A stretch of DNA of 5,776 nt, from NCBI GenBank assembly GCA_029940235.1, contig JAOZRI010000162.1, positions 1 to 5,776 of the forward strand, written 5' to 3'. Below, one piece after another: positions 1-5,704 of this stretch. The position numbers were made by a program, and so were the translations under genes. This DNA is from Desulfobacula sp. (GTDB lineage Bacteria > Desulfobacterota > Desulfobacteria > Desulfobacterales > Desulfobacteraceae). Within the stretch, counting starts at the first letter, position 1, and each line of letters opens with the position of its first letter. The notes beneath the pieces were generated by a model. It searched no databases, was not told the origin of the DNA, and saw nothing but the letters and a program-made list of their open reading frames with translations.

Positions 1-317
1 AGGAGAAAAAAAATTTTATACTGAGCGAAGAGGATTTCTTTGATATGCTTTCATTTTTGGTTTCAAGTGCTCTTTTAATGTCTGAAGGCGAAGAATCAGA
101 GGAACTTTATCCCTCATTTCGACTGATGGATGCGGCGTACCGCCTGACAAACCTGGTTCAAGGCAAGTTTGAGGATAATAGCTGGGCAAAACAATTTTCA
201 AAAGATGGAATGAAGGGTTTGGATTTGATGGGGATAGACAATGAAGCTTTTGAACAATTTCTCTTGACTTCAACTGTCAAGTTGGCAAAAGAGATGAAAA
301 ACAGGGAAGAAGCCTGA
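1..317 (+). CDS. Small uncharacterised helical protein, 3' partial (possibly DUF6092-like)
   Basis: The reading frame is open from the first base of the window (codons in phase with base 3) and stops with TGA at 315-317, giving 104 visible residues. There is an internal ATG at base 45, but the residues before it (EKKNFILSEEDFFD) look like genuine protein and run without a stop to the window edge, so the true start probably lies a little upstream. The protein is acidic and predicted to be mostly helical. It has no signal peptide and no transmembrane segment; the stretch MLSFLVSSALLM is too short and reads as an amphipathic helix. The combination LSEEDFFDML, FLVSSA and FRLMDAAYRL recalls the DUF6092 family of roughly 100-residue bacterial proteins of unknown function. 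That match is from memory and unverified. It ends 14 bp before the binding-protein gene, so it is probably the preceding gene of the same operon. No function can be assigned. Confidence 0.7.
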   Translation, partial: EKKNFILSEEDFFDMLSFLVSSALLMSEGEESEELYPSFRLMDAAYRLTNLVQGKFEDNSWAKQFSKDGMKGLDLMGIDNEAFEQFLLTSTVKLAKEMKNREEA

Positions 318-319
318 AT

Positions 320-325
320 AAGGAG
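320..325 (+). promoter_or_regulatory. Ribosome binding site of the binding-protein gene
   Basis: AAGGAG lies 6 bases before the ATG at 332, just after the upstream stop codon at 315-317. It favours the ATG at 332 over the in-frame ATG at 344. The context (AAGGAGATAAAT then ATG) closely resembles that of the gene at 5705 (AAGGAGAGATAA then ATG). Confidence 0.75.
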
Positions 326-331
326 ATAAAT

Positions 332-1918
332 ATGAGAGAAAAAATGTTATCAAACGTTAAAGGGATATCGTCTTTGTTTACAATTCTCGCAATTGCGGGG
401 TTACTGGTATGTTTTAGTGTGGCTGCAGCCACAGCCGCAGAACCTAAAGTTGCCTTGTATATACAGGATACTGAGCCTATTTTGGATTGGGATCCCAGTG
501 TGGAATCAGGCGGTGGCATGCTGGTCTTGAATAATGTCTATGAGACTTTGTTAAGATATGATGCCACCCAGAAAAAAATTATACCTCTTTTAGCGACAAG
601 CTATACCCAAAGCAACTATGGAATGACCTGGACCTTTAAAATTCGTAAAGGTGTAAGATTTCATGACGGCAGTAAACTCGATGCCAAGGCTGTGAAATTT
701 TCCATCGAGCGAACCATGAAACTTGGAAAAGGAATGTCTTACATCTGGGCACCAGTGACGAAAATTACTGTGGTGAATAAATATACTGTCAAGTTTGATC
801 TGGAGTGGCCAGCCCCACTGGATTTGATAGCCACCAGCAATTATGCTGCTTTTATTATGTCACCAAAGGCTGTGAAATCACATAATCAAGATTGGTTAAG
901 TCAAGGCAATGCTGTGGGAACCGGTCCCTACGTGTTGCAGAAATCAACTATGGGAGAAGAAGTCATCCTGAGGGCATTTGATGATTATTGGAATGGCTGG
1001 GGTGAAAAGCGTTACGATTTTGCTGTTGTAAAAAAGATTGTGGAATCCTCTTCCAGGCGGCAAATGATTGAAAAAGGAGATGCCTCTGCGACAGTTTATC
1101 TTCCAGCGGAAGATCTTGATCAGATGAAATCCAATCCCAATGTTATAGTAAATGTTGGCCCCTCCCTGGAGAATACGTCAATCATGTTTAATACCCAGAG
1201 AGCACCGTTGGATAACAAGTTGGTAAGACAGGCGTTTGCTTATGCCTTTCCATATAAAAAAGTCGTTAAATATGCTGCAGGTGGGTATGCCATAAAGGCA
1301 AGAGGCGCTTTGCCGGCACAATTATGGGGACATAGCAAATCATTGTTCCAATACTCTCAAGATCTGGAAAAAGCAAAGCAATTGTTAAAACAAGCCAATT
1401 ATTCCCAAAATAGTCGAAAATTGTTGTTCACTTATGTATCATCCATGGAAGCAGATAAGAAAATGGCTGAGATGTATAAATCAGACCTGGCCAAGATTGG
1501 TGTTGAAGTGGAACTTAGGGGAATGCCATGGGAAAGCATGTGGGAATTGTCCAAGAGCAGAAAAGTTGAAGATCGGCAGGATATATTTGCCATGTTGTGG
1601 TGGCCGGATTATTGCGACCCTTATAGCTGGTTATATAATATGTTTCACTCCCAAAAAGAAATTCTGTACAATCTGGCTTACTGGAGTGACCCCAAGTTTG
1701 ATAAATTGATTGATGATGCCAATTATGAAATGATGTTTAAAAAGAAAAAATCCCTTGCTTTGTATCATGAAGCTCAAGAAATGCTTCTTGATGAAAGCCC
1801 GTCGATTTTTGTCTATGATAAGAAAAATACGCTTGTTACCCATAAATCTTTTAAAGGGTTTAAAGACAATCCAGCGTATCCCAATGTTGTATTTTTCCAT
1901 GAAACATATCCTGAATAG
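332..1918 (+). CDS. Periplasmic substrate-binding protein of a peptide-type ABC importer
   Basis: This 528-residue protein belongs to the SBP_bac_5 (DppA/OppA/NikA) family and should capture the solute in the periplasm. Residues 1 to about 36 form a Sec signal peptide: Lys/Arg near the start, a hydrophobic core at about 14-31, and an Ala-rich end (AAATAA, 31-36) with a signal peptidase I site near 35-37. Cys27 is not in a canonical lipobox (LLVC), so a soluble periplasmic protein is more likely than a lipoprotein. Family hallmarks are NNVYETLLRYD (67-77), WTFKIRKGVRFHDGSKL (100-116), GTGPY (196-200), NTQRAPLDNKLVRQAFAYAF (287-306), the AKQLLKQANY segment (348-357) and WWPDYCDPYSWL (423-434). 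In OppA the equivalent WCADYNEP segment carries the Asp that anchors the ligand amine; Asp426 is the likely counterpart. The substrate is unknown: it could be a peptide, another amine or a different small solute. It precedes the permease genes by 89 bp. Family assignment is secure, specificity is not. Confidence 0.95.
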   Translation: MREKMLSNVKGISSLFTILAIAGLLVCFSVAAATAAEPKVALYIQDTEPILDWDPSVESGGGMLVLNNVYETLLRYDATQKKIIPLLATSYTQSNYGMTWTFKIRKGVRFHDGSKLDAKAVKFSIERTMKLGKGMSYIWAPVTKITVVNKYTVKFDLEWPAPLDLIATSNYAAFIMSPKAVKSHNQDWLSQGNAVGTGPYVLQKSTMGEEVILRAFDDYWNGWGEKRYDFAVVKKIVESSSRRQMIEKGDASATVYLPAEDLDQMKSNPNVIVNVGPSLENTSIMFNTQRAPLDNKLVRQAFAYAFPYKKVVKYAAGGYAIKARGALPAQLWGHSKSLFQYSQDLEKAKQLLKQANYSQNSRKLLFTYVSSMEADKKMAEMYKSDLAKIGVEVELRGMPWESMWELSKSRKVEDRQDIFAMLWWPDYCDPYSWLYNMFHSQKEILYNLAYWSDPKFDKLIDDANYEMMFKKKKSLALYHEAQEMLLDESPSIFVYDKKNTLVTHKSFKGFKDNPAYPNVVFFHETYPE

Positions 1919-1945
1919 TATCAGGTGATTTAAGATCAATCTTTG

Positions 1946-1984
1946 GCGCGGCAGATTAAGAGAGCATACTTTTAACTGCCGTGT
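1946..1984 (+). other. RNA hairpin between binding-protein and permease genes
   Basis: In the 89-bp gap, CGGCAG (1949-1954) pairs with CTGCCG (1976-1981). After one bulged A (1955), TTAA (1956-1959) pairs with TTAA (1972-1975). Three further pairs inward (G-U, A-U, G-C) leave a 6-base loop at 1963-1968, and outward G-U, C-G and G-U pairs are possible. No run of T follows the 3' arm (GTGTATCGG comes next), so it does not look like a rho-independent terminator. Hairpins in this position of binding-protein operons are known to protect the upstream mRNA and raise binding-protein output relative to the permeases. That role here is inference. Confidence 0.6.
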
Positions 1985-1996
1985 ATCGGAAAAGAT

Positions 1997-2003
1997 AGAG
2001 AGG
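1997..2003 (+). promoter_or_regulatory. Ribosome binding site of the DppB-type gene
   Basis: AGAGAGG ends 4 bases before the ATG at 2008. It is weaker and closer than the AAGGAG sites of the neighbouring genes, which would be consistent with lower permease synthesis than that of the binding protein. Confidence 0.5.
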
Positions 2004-2007
2004 AAAA

Positions 2008-3018
2008 ATGAGAATTTTTATCATAAAAAGATTGCTGCTGGGACTTTTGGTCTTATTCGGAGTAATATCGGTTACGTTTGTGATTGTCAGGGTGATCCCC
2101 TCTGATCCGGCAGCACAATGGGTTGGTCCCCGTGCAACTATAGAACAAATTGAGGCTGCTCGTGTTGAACTTGGTTTGAATGATTCTTTTTTTGTTCAAT
2201 ATGGTAATTTTGTTGCTGATTTGGCACAAGGTGACCTTGGTAAATCCATACGTACGCATCAGCCGGTGATGACTGAGTTAAAAGCTTTTCTACCGGCAAC
2301 CTTAGAGCTTGTTTTCCTGTCGACTTTTATCGGAGTTTTCCTTGGCCTCTATCTCGGCGTTGTTTCGGCAAGAAGGAAAGACCAGTGGGTTGACCATCTC
2401 TGCCGATTTTTCTCCGTGGCTACGGTTTCAATACCAGCATTCTGGATTGGATTGCTGTTACAATATGTATTTTACGGCACGCTGGATTGGCTGCCCTTAG
2501 GGGAACGGCTCAGCATGAATGTTAAACTGTTTCATGAAATCCCGGATATAACAGGTATGCTTTTGTTTGACAGTTTGATTACCTGGAACCTTGTGGTGTT
2601 TTGGGACGCTTTGAAACATATTCTTCTTCCTGGGTTTGTGATGGCGCTGTTTCCCATCGGACTTGTGGCACGGATGACACGATCAGCACTATTGGAGATC
2701 TTAAACGAAGACTATATCAAAGCCGCCAGGTCCTATGGATTATCAGAACGTATCATTATGTGGTCCTATGCTTTGAAAAATTCTTTGGGCCCCACAGCTA
2801 CGGTTGTTACGCTGGCCATTGGATATACCCTGGTGAATACATTTTTGATTGAATCGATTTTCAGCTGGCCTGGAATAGGAAATTATATCGCATCAGCCGT
2901 TGTTTCCTTGGATTATCCGGCTATTATGGGAGTCACCATATTTTCCGCTGTAAGCTATGTATTTCTAAATCTGGCAGCAGATATGATTATTGCATTAGAC
3001 CCGCAAGTAAGAACTTAA
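2008..3018 (+). CDS. dppB: ABC importer permease, DppB/OppB type
   Basis: This 336-residue inner-membrane protein is one half of the translocation channel. It starts with the typical MRIFIIKRLL and a first membrane segment at about 9-31. Further hydrophobic segments lie near 98-120, 134-156, 205-226, 264-286 and 305-328, matching the six-segment DppB plan. The first periplasmic region carries GDLGKSIRTHQPV (75-87), a family signature. The cytoplasmic EAA loop, which docks onto the ATPase, is DYIKAARSYGLSERIIMWSY (235-254) running on to ALKNSLGP (255-262). The C-terminal part has ESIFSWPGIG (282-291), LDYPAIMG (301-308) and ends in DPQVRT, close to the usual DPR(V/I)R ending. Length is normal for the family. 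The next gene follows after 12 bp. The dpp symbol denotes the family member, since peptide specificity is not shown. Confidence 0.95.
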   Translation: MRIFIIKRLLLGLLVLFGVISVTFVIVRVIPSDPAAQWVGPRATIEQIEAARVELGLNDSFFVQYGNFVADLAQGDLGKSIRTHQPVMTELKAFLPATLELVFLSTFIGVFLGLYLGVVSARRKDQWVDHLCRFFSVATVSIPAFWIGLLLQYVFYGTLDWLPLGERLSMNVKLFHEIPDITGMLLFDSLITWNLVVFWDALKHILLPGFVMALFPIGLVARMTRSALLEILNEDYIKAARSYGLSERIIMWSYALKNSLGPTATVVTLAIGYTLVNTFLIESIFSWPGIGNYIASAVVSLDYPAIMGVTIFSAVSYVFLNLAADMIIALDPQVRT

Positions 3019-3024
3019 AGGAAA
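3018..3024 (+). promoter_or_regulatory. Ribosome binding site of the DppC-type gene
   Basis: AAGGAAA starts on the last base of the dppB stop codon (TAA, 3016-3018) and lies 6 bases (9 from the GG) before the ATG at 3031. It supports that start. Confidence 0.6.
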
Positions 3025-3030
3025 CATCCC

Positions 3031-3927
3031 ATGAACCATCAAGTGATATCCTGGAATGCCATAGCACCCAGAATTAAAGAATTTAGAGAAACTGTTTATC
3101 TGTTAAAAAGAAATAAATTAACAAGGATTGCGCTCCTGGCCATTTATGCACTGATCTTTATCGCAATATTTGCCCCATGGCTTGCTCCCCATTCAACACA
3201 TATTATGATGGATACCAATCCCCAGGATAAATTGCTTGCTCCCTGCACCCAATATTTGTTTGGGACAGATGAACTGGGTCGGGATATTTTTAGCAGGGTT
3301 TTATACGGCACCAGAATTTCATTGCAGACCGGTCTGCTTGCTGTGGGAATATCACTTTTAATAGGCGTTCCTTTAGGCGCCATTGCCGGAGCATCAGAAT
3401 GGTATGTTGATGAAGCCATCATGCGGGTTACAGATATTTTTTTGAGCTTTCCCGGATTGCTTCTGGCAATAGCCATTGCTGCTATATTGGGTCCGAGTCT
3501 GCAAAATGCCATGCTGGCCATCTCCATTTCCTGGTGGCCCTGGTATACGAGGATCGTGAGGGGGCAGGCTATTTCCCTGAGAGAACGACAGTTTGTGAAA
3601 GCTGCCAAAGCCATTGGTACACCCCATTATAAAATTATATTCAGCCATATCATCCCCAACTGCATCGCACCTGTTATTGTTCAGGCTTCAATGGATATAG
3701 GAGGAGTGATCCTGACCATTGCAGCTTTAAGCTTTCTGGGTCTTGGTGCCCAGCCGCCCACTCCGGAATGGGGATTGATGATCAGTACCAGCAGAACCTA
3801 TTTTCTTTCAGCCTGGTGGTATAGTTTTTTCCCTGGCATGGCGATTCTGATCACAGTTCTGGTGTTTAACCTTCTTGGAGACGGCCTCAGGGAAGTGCTG
3901 GATCCAAAAACAAGGAAAAAACAGTGA
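3031..3927 (+). CDS. dppC: ABC importer permease, DppC/OppC type
   Basis: This 298-residue inner-membrane protein is the second channel subunit. Residues about 20-53 form the OppC_N region: LLKRNKLTRIALL followed by a membrane anchor ending in FAPWLAPH. It is followed by the highly characteristic FGTDELGRDIFSRVLYGTRI (77-96). Other hydrophobic segments lie near 97-121, 136-172, 215-237 and 265-285. The EAA loop is FVKAAKAIGTPHYKIIFSHI (188-207) followed by IPNCIAP (208-214). LSFLGLGAQPPTPEWGLMI (233-251) and the ending FNLLGDGLREVLDPK (279-293) are also family hallmarks. Length is typical. Its TGA stop (3925-3927) is shared with the GTG start of the next gene, so the permease and ATPase are probably translationally coupled. 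The partner is the DppB-type protein encoded immediately upstream. Confidence 0.95.
   Translation: MNHQVISWNAIAPRIKEFRETVYLLKRNKLTRIALLAIYALIFIAIFAPWLAPHSTHIMMDTNPQDKLLAPCTQYLFGTDELGRDIFSRVLYGTRISLQTGLLAVGISLLIGVPLGAIAGASEWYVDEAIMRVTDIFLSFPGLLLAIAIAAILGPSLQNAMLAISISWWPWYTRIVRGQAISLRERQFVKAAKAIGTPHYKIIFSHIIPNCIAPVIVQASMDIGGVILTIAALSFLGLGAQPPTPEWGLMISTSRTYFLSAWWYSFFPGMAILITVLVFNLLGDGLREVLDPKTRKKQ
3912..3916 (+). promoter_or_regulatory. Ribosome binding site fixing the GTG start of the DppD-type gene
   Basis: AAGGA inside the last codons of dppC lies about 8 bases before the GTG at 3924. It supports that non-ATG start. No earlier in-frame start gives a better family alignment. Confidence 0.65.
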
Positions 3928-4724
3928 AAAATTATTTTGAAATTGAAAATCTACAAGTTAATTACCAGACCTATGAAGGGGAAAAAAATATCCTGGACAT
4001 TGAGCATCTTGTTCTGGAAAAAGGAAAAACATTTGGATTGGTTGGTGAGAGCGGGTCAGGAAAATCCGTTCTGGCCCAGACAATTCTGGGAATCTTATCA
4101 AGACCCCCAGGTGTCATTAAGAAAGGTAAAATTTTTTTTAACGGGGAAGATCTGTTATCCAAATCTGAAAAAGCAATGAGAAAAATTCGCGGCAAACAAA
4201 TTTCAATGATTTTTCAGGATCCCATGTCAACACTTAATCCTGTGTTCACAGTAGGAACCCAGATCACAAAGGTTATACAACAAAATCAAGGAGTGAATAA
4301 GAAAGAAGCAATAAAACGGGTAATTGAAAAAATCGAACTGGTTAAAATTTCTGATGCCCAAGGAATCATGCACGCCTATCCCCATGAATTAAGTGGTGGT
4401 CAAAGACAGCGTATTATCATTGCCATTGCTCTTTCCTGTGATGCTGAACTGTTGATAGCAGATGAACCAACGAGAAACCTGGATGTAACGATTCAGGCCG
4501 GAATACTCAAACTTATTGCCAAGTTGCAAAAAGAGTTAAATGTTTCAGTTCTTTTCATCGCTAATAACCTGGGACTGGTATCTGCTACATGCGATCACCT
4601 TGCCATGCTTCATAAAGGTAAAATTATCGAAGTGGGAACCACAAAAGATGTTTTACGCAATCCACAGCACTCTTATACCAAAGCTTTTATCAAAGCTATT
4701 CCCAAGGAGAAAACAAATGAGTGA
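3924..4724 (+). CDS. dppD: ABC importer ATPase, DppD/NikD type, with altered H-loop
   Basis: This 266-residue cytoplasmic ATPase powers the importer together with the DppF-type partner. It starts at GTG in a 4-bp GTGA overlap with dppC. Motifs in order are Walker A GESGSGKS (41-48), Q-loop IFQDPMSTLNP (96-106, Gln98), signature LSGGQRQR (156-163) and Walker B LLIADEP with catalytic Glu181. Two motifs are off consensus. The D-loop reads EPTRNLDVT (181-189) where EPT(T/S)ALDVT is usual. The H-loop reads FIANNLGLV (211-219) where I-S/T-H-D-L is usual, so the switch His is replaced by Asn214 and the next Asp by Asn215. The protein ends soon after HSYTKAFIKAIP (249-260) and lacks the cysteine-bearing C-terminal extension of longer DppD proteins (about 320-340 residues). 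In length it resembles NikD. It is probably active as the weaker half of a heterodimer. No frameshift is visible and the frame is intact. Confidence 0.93.
   Translation: MKNYFEIENLQVNYQTYEGEKNILDIEHLVLEKGKTFGLVGESGSGKSVLAQTILGILSRPPGVIKKGKIFFNGEDLLSKSEKAMRKIRGKQISMIFQDPMSTLNPVFTVGTQITKVIQQNQGVNKKEAIKRVIEKIELVKISDAQGIMHAYPHELSGGQRQRIIIAIALSCDAELLIADEPTRNLDVTIQAGILKLIAKLQKELNVSVLFIANNLGLVSATCDHLAMLHKGKIIEVGTTKDVLRNPQHSYTKAFIKAIPKEKTNE
4704..4709 (+). promoter_or_regulatory. Ribosome binding site deciding the DppF-type start
   Basis: AAGGAG lies 7 bases before the ATG at 4717. The frame stays open upstream to an ATG at 4540, but those 59 codons overlap dppD, give non-ABC sequence and have no need of this site. 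The ATG at 4717 is therefore chosen. Confidence 0.8.
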
Positions 4725-5682
4725 AGCCTTGCTGCAAGTAAGCGCACTGACCAAACACTTTCCCATAACTTCAGGTTTTTTTTCCAGGCCGGTAGCCTGG
4801 GTGAAAGCAGTGGATCAGGTCAATTTTAAGGTTTCTCAAGGAGAGACACTGGGTATCGTGGGTGAATCAGGATGCGGAAAAACCACCTTGGTTAATGTAC
4901 TGCTTAATTTGATTGAACCTACTGCAGGGCAAGTCATTTTTGACAATATTGATTTGTTCAGCTGTTCTAAAGAAGAACTAAGAACACTTAGACAGCATTT
5001 ACAGATTGTTTTTCAAGATCCGTTTTGGTCTCTCAATCCTCGATGGCTGATCAAAGACATTATTGCCGAACCACTTAATGTACATTTAAAACTCACACCT
5101 TTGGAGAGAGTTAAACGAGTTGAGGAGTTGTTGGATATGGTTGGGCTGCCCAATGATGCAGTATTTAAATCCCCCCATGAATTCAGTGGTGGCCAAAGAC
5201 AGAGAATTGCAATTGCCAGGGCTTTGGCACTCAATCCTAAATTATTGGTGCTGGATGAACCAACCTCATCCATTGATATTTTTTCCCAGGCGCGAATTTT
5301 AGAACTCCTGAAAGATCTGAAAAAGAGTATGAATTTAACCTATATTCTGATCTCCCATGACTTGAGTGTAGTACATCATATGTCAGATAAAATCATGGTG
5401 ATGTATTTGGGTGAAGTTGTTGAGTATGGACCTGCTAATGATATCTTCAACCGTCCGACTCACCCATATACTAAAGCACTGCTTAACGCGATTCCCGATA
5501 TTACCACGGAATCTCTGGAGGAAATCAGTGAACTTAAAGGGAGTGTGCCGAGTGCTGTCAACCCTCCCACCGGGTGCCGCTTTAATACGCGCTGCACTAA
5601 AGCAATGGATGTTTGTATGGAAAAAAAGCCTGGAATATCTGATATTGGTTATGAACATACAGCCAATTGTCATCTTATATAA
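4717..5682 (+). CDS. dppF: ABC importer ATPase, DppF/OppF type
   Basis: This 321-residue cytoplasmic ATPase is the second nucleotide-binding subunit. The start MSEALLQVSALTKHFPI is typical of DppF, and the segment FFSRPVAWVKAVDQVNF (21-37) is the expected N-terminal insertion region. Motifs are Walker A GESGCGKTT (49-57), Q-loop VFQDPFWSLNPR (98-109, Gln100), signature FSGGQRQR (156-163), Walker B LLVLDEP with Glu181, D-loop SSIDI (184-188) and an intact H-loop LISHDLSVV (211-219, His214). After THPYTKALLNAIPD (248-261) comes the oligopeptide-transporter C-terminal region (oligo_HPY) with Cys287, Cys293, Cys300 and Cys318. This spacing matches the four-cysteine set reported to hold an iron-sulfur cluster in some DppD/DppF proteins; cluster binding here is inferred. 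The start overlaps the 3' end of dppD by 8 bp, so translational coupling is likely. Length is normal. This subunit should supply the fully canonical ATP site of the pair. Confidence 0.95.
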   Translation: MSEALLQVSALTKHFPITSGFFSRPVAWVKAVDQVNFKVSQGETLGIVGESGCGKTTLVNVLLNLIEPTAGQVIFDNIDLFSCSKEELRTLRQHLQIVFQDPFWSLNPRWLIKDIIAEPLNVHLKLTPLERVKRVEELLDMVGLPNDAVFKSPHEFSGGQRQRIAIARALALNPKLLVLDEPTSSIDIFSQARILELLKDLKKSMNLTYILISHDLSVVHHMSDKIMVMYLGEVVEYGPANDIFNRPTHPYTKALLNAIPDITTESLEEISELKGSVPSAVNPPTGCRFNTRCTKAMDVCMEKKPGISDIGYEHTANCHLI

Positions 5683-5692
5683 TTTATTTTCA

Positions 5693-5698
5693 AAGGAG
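5693..5698 (+). promoter_or_regulatory. Ribosome binding site of the downstream gene
   Basis: AAGGAG lies 6 bases before the ATG at 5705, in the 22-bp gap after the dppF stop (TAA, 5680-5682). No terminator fits in the gap, so the following gene probably belongs to the same transcript. Confidence 0.75.
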
Positions 5699-5704
5699 AG
5701 ATAA

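Noticed and set aside
21..47. Start of the first gene inside the window (CTG at 21 or ATG at 45)
   Set aside because: The AGGAG at 1-5 is 15 bases from the CTG, too far for a normal site, and the reading frame is open to the window edge with plausible protein sequence before base 45.
263..281. Inverted repeat CTTGAC/GTCAAG with a 7-base spacer, including a TTGACT that resembles a -35 box
   Set aside because: It lies inside the upstream coding region and no reasonable -10 box follows at 16-18 bases. A 6-bp stem is easily found by chance.
410..414. Lipoprotein signal at Cys27 of the binding protein
   Set aside because: The residues before the Cys are L-L-V, lacking the small residue required at -1, and a good AxA-type signal peptidase I site follows at 33-36.
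1946..1990. Rho-independent terminator after the binding-protein gene
   Set aside because: The stem is convincing but no T-run follows the 3' arm, and the permease genes downstream need the same transcript.
3144..3614. Minus-strand open frame of 156 codons opposite dppC
   Set aside because: It lies wholly antisense to a well-conserved permease gene, shows no family motif, and its low-complexity composition is what the complement of hydrophobic codons produces.
4540..4716. N-terminal extension of the DppF-type protein by 59 residues from an upstream in-frame ATG
   Set aside because: The extension overlaps dppD, has no ABC similarity and no suitable ribosome site, while AAGGAG stands 7 bases before the ATG at 4717, where the family N-terminus begins.
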